Shown here piece by piece: positions 34,084 through 49,000 of a stretch of DNA of 64,000 nucleotides. The position numbers and the translations under genes were made by a program. The first letter of the stretch is position 1. Every line of letters starts with the position of its first letter. The notes beneath the pieces were generated by a model, which saw only the letters and a program-made list of their open reading frames with translations, was not told the DNA's origin and searched no databases. The stretch spans positions 73,124,174 through 73,188,173 of the forward strand of contig NC_054706.1 of NCBI RefSeq assembly GCF_016097555.1. Reading direction: 5' to 3'. The DNA comes from Gigantopelta aegis. Taxonomy: Eukaryota > Mollusca > Gastropoda > Neomphalida > Peltospiridae.

Positions 34084-37000
34084 GTAAGGTGTTTAAATTT
34101 TAGTTAAGCATTAGTGAAAATAGTTTCTAATTTTCAAAAGTTTTACCTGTTTTGCGTATAAATTTGTATGAATCAAAGAAAAATATTTGTTTTATGTATA
34201 TAATTTTACATATTATTATGTTTATATTTGCAACGATTGATAACTTTTAGTTTTATTATTGTCAAGTTATGAAGTAATTATAAATATAATGAAAAGCTGC
34301 AATCTCAGGTGTATTATTATTCCAGATGGGATTATAGGTTTCGTCTACATCCTTCTGTCTGTCTGTCTGTCTGTTTGTTGTCTCTGTCTGTCTGTCCCAC
34401 ATAGTTTTTCAGATGTTTTTTACACAATTGCTTAAAATATTGAGCTAAAAGTTTGCATATAGCTTTATCATGTACTGTTACAGATTGAGTGTGACTTTCA
34501 TGTCAGTGTACTCTTTTTTGACAGTTATGGTCCTTGAACTTAGGAAATAAAAAAATTTAGTTTTCCTGACTTGTTTGTTTTCCCCCAATGCCTCAAGATA
34601 TTGAGCTGAATGTTGTGTATAGTTTTATCATGTTCTGTTACAGATCAAGTTTAACCTCTTTTCACTGCGTTATGGCCCTTGAACATAGGGGACATGAAAA
34701 TTTGTTGGGCATGATAGGGGACATGTGTTGTGTTAGCAGTACTCTAAGAATACTTGTTTGTTTTTACAGATCTCAATGTGGAAAAAAAAAAATAGAGGGG
34801 AGTAATTAATTGCTCTATTAACTTATATTAAGGGGAGGTATTTAAGATATTACCATATTGAGCTTTTTAGTTTTAATCCTTTTGTGGTACTATTTAAAAA
34901 AAAAAAAATTTACATAACTGGAATTAAAAATTATTCTCATTGAACTAGTTTCAGGGGAGTGATGGGGAACCAAAGTGATAGCTCCCTTAAACGGCAAGGT
35001 TTGTTTTTAAACATTTAGAACATGTTATCAATGTTTGTTTTCTTTCCATGATTTCTTTAAAAGTTATCTGCAATCTAGGTTATATTGAAATTCATTTTTA
35101 GATTAAGGTATTCTGTTTAAATTATAAAAATTTCTACACCATGTCCACATCTGAAGACAAAATGTATTTAATGAATGTTTGACAAGTTTAATTCACATTT
35201 GTCCAGTTATTACACTATGTGTACATGTCACATACATTAATATATTTTATATGCCACTGTCAAACCACGCCGTTTAAGGGGAGCTATGTGAATTTTAAAA
35301 AATGGAATACTACAAAAGGATTAAATATCTACGCTCATTTTGTTAATATTTTAAATGTCCTACAATAAACAGAACTGTTTTAGATCTCACCATTTAAGGG
35401 GAGATATCACTGTGTCACTCCCCTGAGACTAGTTCAAGGAGAGTAATTTTTAGCTCCACTTAGCATGTGAATTAAAAAAAAAAGTTCTACAAAAGGATTA
35501 AATACCAATGCTCAGTATGGTAATATTTTAAATGGCTTCCAATATTTTATAATCTGTCAGCAGATCAATTAATCACTCCCCTCAATTTTGTTTATGGCTA
35601 GCCCTACCCATTATTTTAGGTGGGTTGTGTCATAATGAATAAAATTTATGAGTCTAATTGTTTATTTATATATTTTGGTAGCAATAATTCATCAAGGAGC
35701 ATGCATTCACTTCAACATTTCGGATTTGAAATTGTTGCTACATGAAAATGAAGAGGACCAGGCAGATAACAATGGTGTATTCATCAGTGACTTGATCGCC
35801 TCCAGTCTACCCGTGTCAGCAACCCGGTTCCGCAGATCCGTAGACGCGTCCAGTGTCCGTCTGGTGGATGGAAGACTGACCATCTCGCAGGGAGTAGACT
35901 GGGATGATGATCTTCTGTACCCAAACACCACGGTATACAGCACCATGCAAGAACAGGTCAAACGACTGGTAAGTAGTGGGAAGAAATCCCAATAACAGCT
36001 TACTGGATGAATTTGGTTTAACCTAGAGTGGGCAGGATGTAGCCCAGTGGTAAATAACCTGCATGATGTGTGGTTGGTTTGGGATCGATCCCCATCAGTG
36101 GAACCATTGGATTCATTCTCATTCAAGCTAGTGCACCATAAATGATCTATCAAAGGTTGTGGTATGTGCATATAAAAGATCTCTTGCTACTAATGGAAAA
36201 ATGTAGCAGGTTTTCTCTCTAAGACTATATGTCAAAATTACCAAATGTTTGACATCCAATAGCCAATGATTAATAAATAAATGTGCTCTAGTGGTGTCGT
36301 TAAACAAAACAAACTAACTTTTAACCTGAAATATCAGAAGCCATAGTATCTATTCACTTTATTATATCAAAGGCCGTGTATGTACTACCCTGTCTGTGGG
36401 ATGGTGCATATAAAAGATCCCATGCTGCTAATCGAAAAGCTTAACCCATGAAGTAGCGACAGCAGGTTTCCTCTCTCAATATCTGTGTGGTCCTTAGCCA
36501 TATGTCCTACACCATATAACCATAAATAAAATGTGTTGAGTGCATTGTTAAATAAAATATTTCCTTTCTATTCACTTATCGGCAGTGTTATTTTTTACTA
36601 TTACTATTTTTTTAAAGATGCCACAAACATATAACACTAAAACAAAGACCTTTGTTTGTTAGGACATCACAAATTCATTATAGATAATGATAATAAGATG
36701 AGTGGTGAAGTCACAGTAGTTTTCTTTGTGTATAAGACTGCTTGACAGCCATGCTCGATGCTTTCTCTCAGTTGAGCTCTTATATCTCGGTATCATTCAA
36801 GCCTGGGGTACACAGAACCTGCAGTGCCTGCTGGGTAATCACACCCACCCACCCCCATTTGGGGGTCATATACTCAGGAGACATACCCATAATCACACCC
36901 GTGAAGTGGGTAAAACTGAATATATGTGGTCCTAAACCTCCCCATTGATGGACAACTTGGATAGGTTAGACTATCAGAACTGTGGATTAAATTTTATGTT

Positions 37001-40000
37001 TTTGTTTTGTTTAATATCACCATTAGAGCGCGTTGATTTATTAATCATTGTCTATTGGATGTCAAACATTTGGTAATTCTGACATACAGTCTGAGAAACG
37101 AAACCTACTACATTTTTCCATTAATAGCAAGGAATCTTTTACATGCACCATCCCACCGGAAGGATAACACATACCACAGTCTTTGATATACCAGTCATGG
37201 TGCACTGGCTAGGACGAGAAATATCCCGATGGGCCACTGATGGGGATCGATCCTAGACTGACCACACATAAGGCGAGTGCTTTACTACTGGGCTACATCC
37301 CACCCTGAACAGTGGATTAATGCTTAATAGTGACTAGTGGCCTTAAACCTGAGAGCGAGAGATGTGATGTAAATTATTTTTCAACCAGACATTGGGGAGC
37401 CAACCATGCAGTCTGTGAGTCAATTTATGAGGTGACAGAAAAATATAAAAGGTGGTGGGAGACCATAGAGGTGTGATTGGGAAGAGCCATAGCCCCCATG
37501 ACTTCCATGACCCCCCCCCCCCCAACCCTTTGACTACCCCAGTGTCCAGATCACCAAGAACAGTTACTATGTTTTGCAGTCTCTTAGACTTTGTGTAAAA
37601 AAACCTGTTTCTGGTTTTGTGGCTTTGCTTTGACATCTAATAAACTGGGTCCATATTTTTGAAGCTGTCTTAGCACTTCGATATGGTGTGTGTCATAGCC
37701 TACAATAATTTTATAATATTGCAGTGTTAAGATAGCTTCCAAAATCTGTAGCCTGTTGATTAAATCCATGTGCTGGAGTCATAGGCGTATGGGCTTCCAT
37801 TTTTGTAGGTGGGCAGGCTGGTTCTTGCCCGAATTAAAAGAAATGCCCAAATCTTGATAAGAATATTTGTTCATATTAGCATTACTGCCAAATAGTGTGT
37901 AATAACTTGACATTATATGTAATAAATTTATTTTTCATTTTCAGTTAGATGTAATATTTGCCTCAAGTAACCTGGGACATATATATTCTGGATCTATCAT
38001 CAACAACTTCAGGTAAATAAAAACACAATATATTTTGTATATAAAATTGTATTCATTTATGTTCAAATTATATGTGAGTAAATTATTAGCAAAATTACCC
38101 ATTCTTACCCACTGTTATCGTAATGAGATTGATCAAATCATTCATTCATCCATCCATTCTTTCTTTCATTTGTTCATTTATTTGTTTATTCATTCATTCA
38201 CTCAAGCTTCTTTCTTTCATTCATTCTTTTATTTTTTCATTCATTCATTCATTCATCCATCCATTCATTCATTCATTCATTCATTCATTCATTCATTCAT
38301 TCATTCATTCATTCATTCATTCATTCATTCATTCATTCATTGTGTCTGTGGTGTAGATTTAACTATTCTTCATGGATGTGTAACAACAACATAGTGTGTA
38401 AATTTGACAATTGTAGACGAATCATGTCCACCTTGTTTATGGTTACTATAGTCTATTTGACTATGGTGTTTGTATTTGATCTCTCACAGTGAAGGAAGTG
38501 TAAAAGTGGACTTCACCGTTGTACTGAAAGATCCTAAAGACAACTCCACCAATACCAGCATCTCCGACATCGACAGTGACTTCTTGACTGCGGCTTTTCT
38601 TGCGGCTCTCAGTGGGGTCGAGTCGAACTTCACACTGGAACTGAACGAGACACATTTTTATGGTAACAGTGTGTATAATAAGGGATATTTCCCAACAAAA
38701 GCTACATAAGGAATGGTGTACGACCCTCTACGTTAACTTTTCCATCTAGGAGCCAGATGACGCCTACATGTATTTTTATATAGTTAGTATGAAATGTTTT
38801 AGTCGCCAAATAAAAAAATATTATTGCATATGCAACCAAATCAGTGCTGGTGTATTAAATTAATTAATTAATTAAATAAATAAAACAAGGAGGGTAAGAA
38901 AATGTAATATATAAATAAATAAAAGAAATGTAATAAATAAATAAATTAAGAAACAAATTCATTCATTCATTCATTCATTTATTAACCAATCAATCAATCA
39001 GTCAGGCAGTCAATTAATCAATTAATCAGATGTTTCAAGTAAATGATTTAATGTATTGTAATTTATGTTATGACCATTAAATTGTAATTACACTTATACA
39101 TATACTCATTATGGTTGTGTTGGTTTCAGAGACCAATAAGAACAGTTCCCTCATTATCCCAGACACATCTACCAATGATCCGAGCGATACATCACAAATA
39201 AACTTGGTGCAGTCTGGAATTGTACAGATCAGCAGCGATACATCCATACAGCAAGAACATGCAGCTACCACAATGACATCAGAATCTGTGACACTTTATG
39301 CCACATTGTTGTTACAATCAGCTACCACAATGGCATCAGAATCCTTGACAGATGATACCACATTGTTGTTATCATCAGCTACCACAACAGCATCAGAATC
39401 ATTGGCACATGATACCACGTTTTTGTCATCAGATACCATGGCAACATCAGAATCACTGACACATGATACCACATTGTTGTTGTTATCATCAGCTACCACA
39501 ACGGCATCAGAATCACTGACACGTGATACCACGTTGTTATCATCAGCTACCATGACAGTATCAGAATCACTAACACATGATACCACATTGTTGTTATCAT
39601 CAGAATCCTTCACACTTGATACCACATTGTTGTTATCATCAGAATCCTTGACACATGATACCACATTGTTGTTCCCATCAGCTACCACGACGGCATCAGA
39701 ATCCTTGACACATGATACCACGTTGTTGTTATCATCAGCTGCCACGACGGCATCAGAATCCTTGACACATGATACCACATTGTTGTTATCATCAGCTGCC
39801 ACAACGGCATCAGAATCCTTGACACATGATACCACATTGTTGTTATCATCAGCTGCCACAACAGCATCAGAAGCCTTGACACATGATACCACATTGTTGT
39901 TATCATCAGCTACCACAACGGCATCAGAATCTTTGACACATGATACCACATTGTTGTTATCATCAGCTGCCACAACGGCATCAGAAGCCTTGACACATGA

Positions 40001-43000
40001 TACCACGTTGTTGTCATCAACTACCATGGCAACATCAGAATCACTGACACATGATACCACGTTGTTGTTATCATCAGCTACCACAACGGCATCAGAATCA
40101 CTGATACGTGATACCACGTTGTTGTTATCATCAGCTACCATGACAGTATTAGAATCACTTACACATGATACCACATTGTTGTTATCTTCAGAATCCTTGA
40201 CACTTGACACCACATTGTTGTTATCATCAGCTACCACAACGGGATCAGAATCCTTGACATATGATACCACATTGTTGTTCCCATCAGCTACCACAATGGC
40301 ATCAGAATCCTTGACACATGATACTACATTGTTGTTATCATCAGAATCCTTGACACTTGACACCACATTGTTGTTGTCATCAGCTACCACATTGGCATCA
40401 GAATCCTTCACACTTGATACCACATTGTTGTTATCATCAGAATCCTTGACACATGATACCACATTGTTGTTCCCATCAGCTACCACGACGGCATCAGAAT
40501 CCTTGACACATGATACCATGTTGTTGTTCCCATCAGCTGCCACGACGGCATCAGAATCCTTGACACATGATACCACATTGTTGTTCCCATCAGCTGCCAC
40601 GACAACATCAGAATCCTTGACGCATGATACCACGTTATTGTTCCCATCAGCTACCACAACGGCACCAGAATCCTTGACACATGATACCACATTGTTGTTA
40701 TCATCAGCTGCCACAACGACATCAGAAGCCTTGACACATGATACCACATTGTTGTTATCATCGGCTACCACAACGGCATCAGAATCTTTGACACATGATA
40801 CCACATTGTTGTTATCATCAGCTGCCACAACGGCATCAGAAGCCTTGACACATGATACCACGTTGTTGTCATCAGCTACCATGGCAACATCAGAATCACT
40901 GACACATGATACCACGTTGTTGTTCCCATCAGCTGCCACGACGGCATCAGAATCCTTCACACATGATACCACATTGTTGTTATCATCAGCTACCACAACG
41001 GCATCAGAATCCTCGACACATGATACCACGTTATTGTTCCCATCAGCTACCACAACGGCATCAGAAGCCTTGACACATGATACCACATTGTTGTTATCAT
41101 CAGCAGCTGCCACAACGGCATCAGAAGCCTTGACACATGATACCACGTTGTTGTCATCAGCTACCACAAGAGCATCAGAATCCTTGACACATGATACCAC
41201 ATTGTTGTTCTCATCAGCTACCACAACGGCATCAGAATCCTTGACACATGATACCACATTGTTGTTCTCATCAGCTACCACAACGGCAGCAGAATCCTTG
41301 ACACATGATACCACATTGTTCTTATCATCAACTACCACAACGGCATCAGAATCCTTGACACATGATACCACATTGTTGTTATCATCGGCTGCCACAACGG
41401 CATCAGAAGCCTTGACACATGATACCACATTGTTGTTATCATCAGAATCCTTGACACTTGACACCACATCGTTGTCATCAGCTACCATGGCAACATCAGA
41501 ATCACTGACACATGATACCACGTTGTTGTCATCAGCTACCATGGCAACATCAGAATCACTGATACATGATACCACTTTGTTGTTATCATCAGCTACCACA
41601 ACGGCATCAGAATCACTGATACGTGATACCACGTTGTTGTTATCATCAGCTACCATGACAGTATCAGAATCACTGACACATGATACCACATTGTTGTTAT
41701 CTTCAGAATCCTTGACACTTGACACCACATTGTTGTTATCATCAGCTACCACAAAGTCATCAGAATCCTTGACATATGATACCACATTGTTGTTATCATC
41801 AGCTGCCACAACGGCATCAGAAGCCTTGACACATGATACCACGTTGTTGTCATCAGCTACCACAAGAGCATCAGAATCCTTGACACATGATACCACATTG
41901 TTGTTCTCATCAGCTACCACAACGGCATCAGAATCCTTGACACATGATACCACATTGTTGTTCTCATCAGCTACCACAACGGCATCAGAATCCTTGACAC
42001 ATGATACCACATTGTTCTTATCATCGGCTGCCACAACGGCATCAGAAGCCTGGACACTTGATACCACATTGTTGTTATCATCAGCTGCTACAACGGCATC
42101 AGAAGCCGTGACACATGATACCACGTTGTTGTCATCAGCTACCATGGCAACATCAGAAGCCGTGACACATGATACCACGTTGTTGTCATCAGCTACCATG
42201 GCAACATCAGAATCACTGATGCATGATACCACTTTGTTGTTATCATCAGCTACCACAACGGCATCAGAATCACTGATACGTGATACCACGTTGTTGTTAT
42301 CATCAGCTACCATGACAGTATCAGAATCACTGACACATGATACCACATTGTTGTTATCTTCAGAATCCTTGACACTTGACACCACATTGTTGTTATCATC
42401 AGCTACCACAAAGTCATCAGAATCCTTGACATATGATACCACATTGTTGTTATCATCAGCTACCACAATGGCATCAGAATCCTTGACACATGATACCACG
42501 TTGTTGTTCCCATCAGCTGCCACGATGGCATCAGAATCCTTGACACATGATACCACGTTGTTGTTCCCATCAGCTGCCACGACGGCATCAGAATCCTTGA
42601 CACATGATACCACGTTGTTGTTCCCATCAGCTGCCACGACGGCATCAGAATCCTTGACACATGATACCACATTGTTGTTCCCATCAGCTGCCACAACGGC
42701 ATCAGAAGCCTTGACACATGATACCACGTTGTTGTCATCAGCTACCATGGCAACATCAGAATCACTGACACATGATACCACGTTGTTGTTCCCATCAGCT
42801 GCCACGACGGCATCAGAATCCTTGACACACGATACCACATTGTTGTTATCATCAGCTGCCACAACGGCATCAGAATCCTTGACACATGATACCACATTGT
42901 TGTTATCATCAGCTGCCACAACGGCATCAGAAGCCTTGACACATGATACCACATTGTTGTTATCATCAGCTGCCACAACGGCATCAGAAGCCTTGACACT

Positions 43001-46000
43001 TGATACCACATTGTTGTTATCATCAGCTGCTACAACGGCATCAGAAGCCGTGACACATGATACCACGTTGTTGTCATCAGCTACCATGGCAACATCAGAA
43101 TCACTGACACATGATACCACGTTGTTGTCATCAGCTACCATGGCAACACCAGAATCACTGATACATGATACCACTTTGTTGTTATCATCAGCTACCACAA
43201 CGGCATCAGAATCACTGATACGTGATACCACGTTGTTGTTATCATCAGCTACCATGACAGTATCAGAATCACTGACACATGATACCACATTGTTGTTATC
43301 TTCAGAATCCTTGACACTTGACACCACATTGTTGTTATCATCAGCTACCACAAAGTCATCAGAATCCTTGACATATGATACCACATTGTTGTTATCATCA
43401 GCTACCACAATGGCATCAGAATCCTTGACACATGATACCACGTTGTTGTTCCCATCAGCTGCCACGACGGCATCAGAATCCTTGACACATGATACCACGT
43501 TGTTGTTCCCATCAGCTGCCACGACGGCATCAGAATCCTTGACACATGATACCACGTTGTTGTTCATCAGCTGCCACCGGCATCAGAATCCTTGACACAT
43601 GATACCACATTGTTGTTATCATCAGCTGCCACAACGGCATCAGAAGCCTTGACCATGATACCACGTTGTTGTCATCAGCTACATGGCAAGATCTACACTG
43701 ACACATGATACCACGTTGTTGTTCCCATCAGCTGCCACGACGGCATCAGAATCCTTGACACATGATACCACATTGTTGTTTTCATCAGCTGCCACAACGG
43801 CATCAGAATCCTTGACACATGATACCACATTGTTGTTATCATCAGCTGCCACAACGGCATCAGAATCCTTGACACATGATACCACATTGTTGTTATCATC
43901 AGCTGCCACAACGGCATCAGAAGCCTTGACACTTGATACCACATTGTTGTTATCATCAGCTGCCACAACGGCATCAGAAGCCTTGACACTTGATACCACA
44001 TTGTTGTTATCATCAGCTGCTACAACGGCATCAGAAGCCGTGACACATGATACCACGTTGTTGTCATCAGCTACCATGGCAACATCAGAATCACTGACAC
44101 ATGATACCACGTTGTTGTCATCAGCTACCATGGCAACATCAGAATCACTGATACATGATACCACTTTGTTGTTATCATCAGCTACCACAACGGCATCAGA
44201 ATCACTGATACGTGATACCACGTTGTTGTTATCATCAGCTACCATGACAGTATCAGAATCACTGACACATGATACCACATTGTTGTTATCTTCAGAATCC
44301 TTGACACTTGACACCACATTGTTGTTATCATCAGCTACCACAAAGTCATCAGAATCCTTGACATATGATACCACATTGTTGTTATCATCAGCTACCACAT
44401 TGGCATCAGAATCCTTGACACATGATACCACGTTGTTGTCATCAGCTATCATGGCAACATCAGAATCACTGACACATGATACCACGTTGTTGTTCCCATC
44501 AGCTGCCACGACGGCATCAGAATCCTTGACACATGACACCACATTGTTGTCATCAGCTACCATGGGAACATCAGAATCATTGACACATGATGCCACATTG
44601 TTCCCATCAGCTACCACGACAACATCAGAAACCTTGACACATGATACCACGTTGTTGTCATCAGCTACCACAACAGCATCAGAATCCTTGACACATGATA
44701 CCACATTGTTGTTATCATCAGCTACCACAACGGCATCAGAAGCCTTGACACATGATACCACATTGTTGTTATCATCAATTACCACAGCGGCATCAGAATC
44801 ACTGACACATAATACCACGTTGTTGTTATCATCATCTACCACAACGGCATCAGAATCACTGACACATGATACCACGTTGTTGTTATCATCAGCTACCATG
44901 ACAGTATCAGAATCACTGACACATGATACCACATTGTTGTTCCCATCAGCTACCACGACAACATCAGAATCATTGACACATGATGCCACGTTGTTGTCAT
45001 CAGCTACCATGACAACATCAGAATCATTGACACATGATGCCACGTTGTTCCCATCAGCTACTACGACAACATCAGAATCATTGACATATGATGCCACATT
45101 GTTGTCATCAGCTACCACAACGGCATCAGAATCCTTGAAACATGATACCACCTTGTTCTTATCATCAGCTACCACAACAATATCAGAATCGTTAACACAT
45201 GATACCACATTGTTGTTATCAGCTACCACAACATCGGAATCATTAACACATGATACTACGTTGTTATCAGCTACCACAACATCAGAATCATTGACACATG
45301 ATACCACATTGTTGTTCTCATCAACTACCACAACAACTTCAGAATTATTTAAATCTGATGCCACATTTTTACAAGCAACTATAACAACAGGATCTGAATC
45401 ATTAACATCTGACACCATACATTTGTTCGCATCTGCTATCAGGACAGCATCAGAAATATTAATATCAGACTCTCCATCATTGACTGAGTCAGACTCGAGG
45501 ATAGTGTCCAGTAGATACATCTCAGCAACTTCGGAAACATTTACCACAGAAAGCTCAAGTGTTCCAAAGTCTATGGAACAACTTACTTCACAAAAACGTG
45601 ACACATCTTCAGAAATTACCTCTCTACCAAATCTGGAAACTTTATTTGTCTCGGAAATAACCAGTGCAGTGGAACAAATAAGTTCACAAGAGCTAGTAAG
45701 TTCAACATACGTAAACATGCTAACAGTGACATCATCAGAACAAGTCGGTTTGCAAGATTCTTCCTCATTCTTCTTAACAAAGTCTTCACAAGGTTCTTCT
45801 TTAGATATTGCAATGTCATTGATGCCATCAGTGAGTGTGCTACAAGAGACAGAATCATTATCAAGTTTGGTAAAGTCAGATATAATACCTTCACTTAAAA
45901 CGCAAACATCATTTGTCTTTGGAACACCAACAAAACTAATAACCAGTTCGTTAGAAAAACTAAATTCAAAAGATTTTGAAACAACTTCTGATAGTCTCTC

Positions 46001-49000
46001 TTTATTAGAAACAGGAACTTTGTTTGACTCTAAAATGCTAAAATCGGCAGTAACCAGTTCACTAGAAGTAAAAGATTTACAAGATCTTGTAACATCTTCA
46101 CCAGAAATGGAAACATCAATTGCCTATGAAAAATCTGTGCAGACAATACCAAGTTCACTAGACCAAATGACTTCACAGAATGTTATTATATCATCAGATA
46201 CAACATTTTCATCCAAAGTAGAAACTTCTGTTGTTACTGAAGCATCAGTAGGAACAATAATAGCTTCTCAAAAACCCATTATACCTTCAGATATAATCTC
46301 TTCACTAAATTCAGAAATTGTATCTGTCTCTGATACAGCAATACCAGAAACGTCCAGTTCGCTAGAACAAACAAATTCACAACACTTTGATATACCAACA
46401 GACATAATCTCGTTTGACTCTGATACAACAAGAAAAACATTAACAAGTTCACTAGAAGGAACACGTTCACAAGGCCTTATTCCAACATCAGCTATAACCC
46501 TTTCAACCGAAATAGAAACATCTTTTGCTACTGAAGCATCAGTAGAAACAGCTACAGGTTCACTAAAAGAAACAAGTTTACAGGACTTTATTAAGCTATC
46601 AGATATGACATTTTCAGCTAAAATAGTAACTTCCTTTACAACTGAAATGCCAATAGAAACAGTAACAGATTCACCAGAACAAACTATATTTCAGGATCAT
46701 ATTCCATCATCAGATATAACGTCTTCAACTCATCTAGAAAGTCCATTTATTACAGAAGCATCAGCAGAAACTATACCAGGTTCACTTGAACAACTTAGCT
46801 CACAGGTCCTTGTAACATCGACAGACATAGCCCCATCACTGGACACCTCATATGCTTATAAATCTTCAATAACACCGATACTTAGTTCACTAGAAGAAAT
46901 AAATTCCAAAGACTCTGTGACTTCATCAGACTCACTGTTAGAAACTGGTTCACTAAACACAAGTACATCATCAAATATAACACCTTCACTAAAACTGGAA
47001 AACTCAGTTGCCACTGAATCACCAGAAGCAGCAATAACCAGTTCATTAGAACAAGTAAGTTCACATAGTTTTAAAGCACCACAACCAGATACAACCTTAT
47101 CACCAACAGTAGAAACTTCACTTGTTTTTGAAACATCAGCAATATCAACAAGGACTATAGTATCTTCACCAAAAATAGAAACGTCATTAGATTTTGAAAC
47201 TTCAAAAATATCAACATTGGGTTTTCAGCAACAGTTAAGTTCACATGATCTTGTGACATCATCAGCAGTGGAAACATCATTTATATCTGATACATCAGCC
47301 ACTTCAGCCATGAACCCACAAACATTTATAAGTTCAGAGTACATTGCGATTGCATCAGATATATCCATATCATCCAGAACACAAATTTTATTTTCCTCTA
47401 AAATGTCAGGGGCACCAACAACCAATTCACTGGAACAACAAAACTCCCAATATCTTATGTCATCTTCAAATATAGCTTCTTCATCAGAAATAGAAACTTC
47501 AATTAACACTGAAATATCAGCAGTATCAACAAGAAATGTAGTACAAGAAACAAGTTTACAAGACCTTTTATCAGAATCTGATATATCTTTACAAAAACTG
47601 AAAACCACCTCTGAAATATTAGTAGCAGCACAAACAAGTTTAGTAGAACTCAATACACCATCAGACACAATATCTTCAGAACAAATAGAGACTTCATTAG
47701 ACTTTACAATGACAGTGCCAGCACCAAGTTCTGCAGAACAGTTAACAGAGATAACACCATCATCAAAACATGTGACATCAAGATATATAACATCAGAATT
47801 TGTGACATCAACAGATATAACATCAGACCTTGTGATATCAACAAATATAACATCAACACTTGTGACATCAACATATATAACATCAACACCTGTCACATCA
47901 ACAAATATAACACCAACACCTGTGACATCAACAGATATAACATCAGAATTTGTGACATCAACATATATAACATCATCAACAGACATAAAATTAGAATCTA
48001 CGGCATTAACTGATTCAACATTGGAATATGTTACATCAACAGGTCTAACATCAGAACCTGTTACATCAGATTATAAACCATTAGAATCTTTGGCATCAAC
48101 ATATCTAACATCAGAATCTGTGACATCAACATATATAACATCATTAACAGACATAAAATTAGAATCTACGACATTATCTGATTCAACATCGGAATATGTT
48201 ACATCAACAGGTCTAACATCAGAACCTGTGACATCAGTATATAAACCATTAGAATCTTTGGTATCAACATATCTGACATCAGAATCTGTGACATCAAGAT
48301 ATATAACATCAGAACCTGTGTTGTCAACATATATAACACCAGAACCTGTGACATCAACATATATAAAATCGGAACTTGTAATATCAACAGGTATAACATC
48401 AAAACCTGTGATATCAATGGGTGTAACATCAAAACCTGTGACATCAACATATATAACATCAGAACATGTGATATCAACACCTATAACATCAACAGATATA
48501 ACATCAGAACTTGTGACATCAACAGATATAACATCAGAACTTGTGACATCAACAGATATAACATCAAAACCTGTGACATCAACATATATAACACCAGAAC
48601 CTGTGACATCAACATATATAAAATCGGAACTTGTAATATCAACAGGTATAACATCAAAACCTGTGATATCAATGGGTGTAACATCAAAACCTGTGACATC
48701 AACATATATAACATCAGAACATGTGACATCAACACCTATAACATCAACAGATATAACATCAGAACTTGTGACATCAACAGATATAACATCAGAACTTGTG
48801 ACATCAACAGATATAACATCAAAACCTGTGACATCAACATATATAACATCAGAACCTGTGACATCAACATATATAACATCAGAACCTGTGATATCAACAT
48901 ATATAACATCACAACTTTTGACACCAACAAATATAACATCAGAACCTGTAACATTAACAGATGTAACATCAAAACCTGTGACATCAATATATATAACATC

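Noticed and set aside
35648-35681. ATG at 35648 as the start of the mucin-like gene
   Set aside because: The frame is open and hydrophobic, but an acceptor at 35680-35681 joined to exon 1 at 34053-34083 gives a better signal peptide and matching phase. Kept as the second choice.
38035-38394. Phe/Ile/His/Ser-rich ORF over the (ATTC)n tract
   Set aside because: It is a translation of a tetranucleotide microsatellite in an intron.
39296-45718. Long minus-strand reading frames with a repeating NNNVVSCVKDSD pattern as real genes
   Set aside because: They are exact reverse-strand shadows of the mucin array, have no start context or splice support, and follow from a repeat unit that is a multiple of three.
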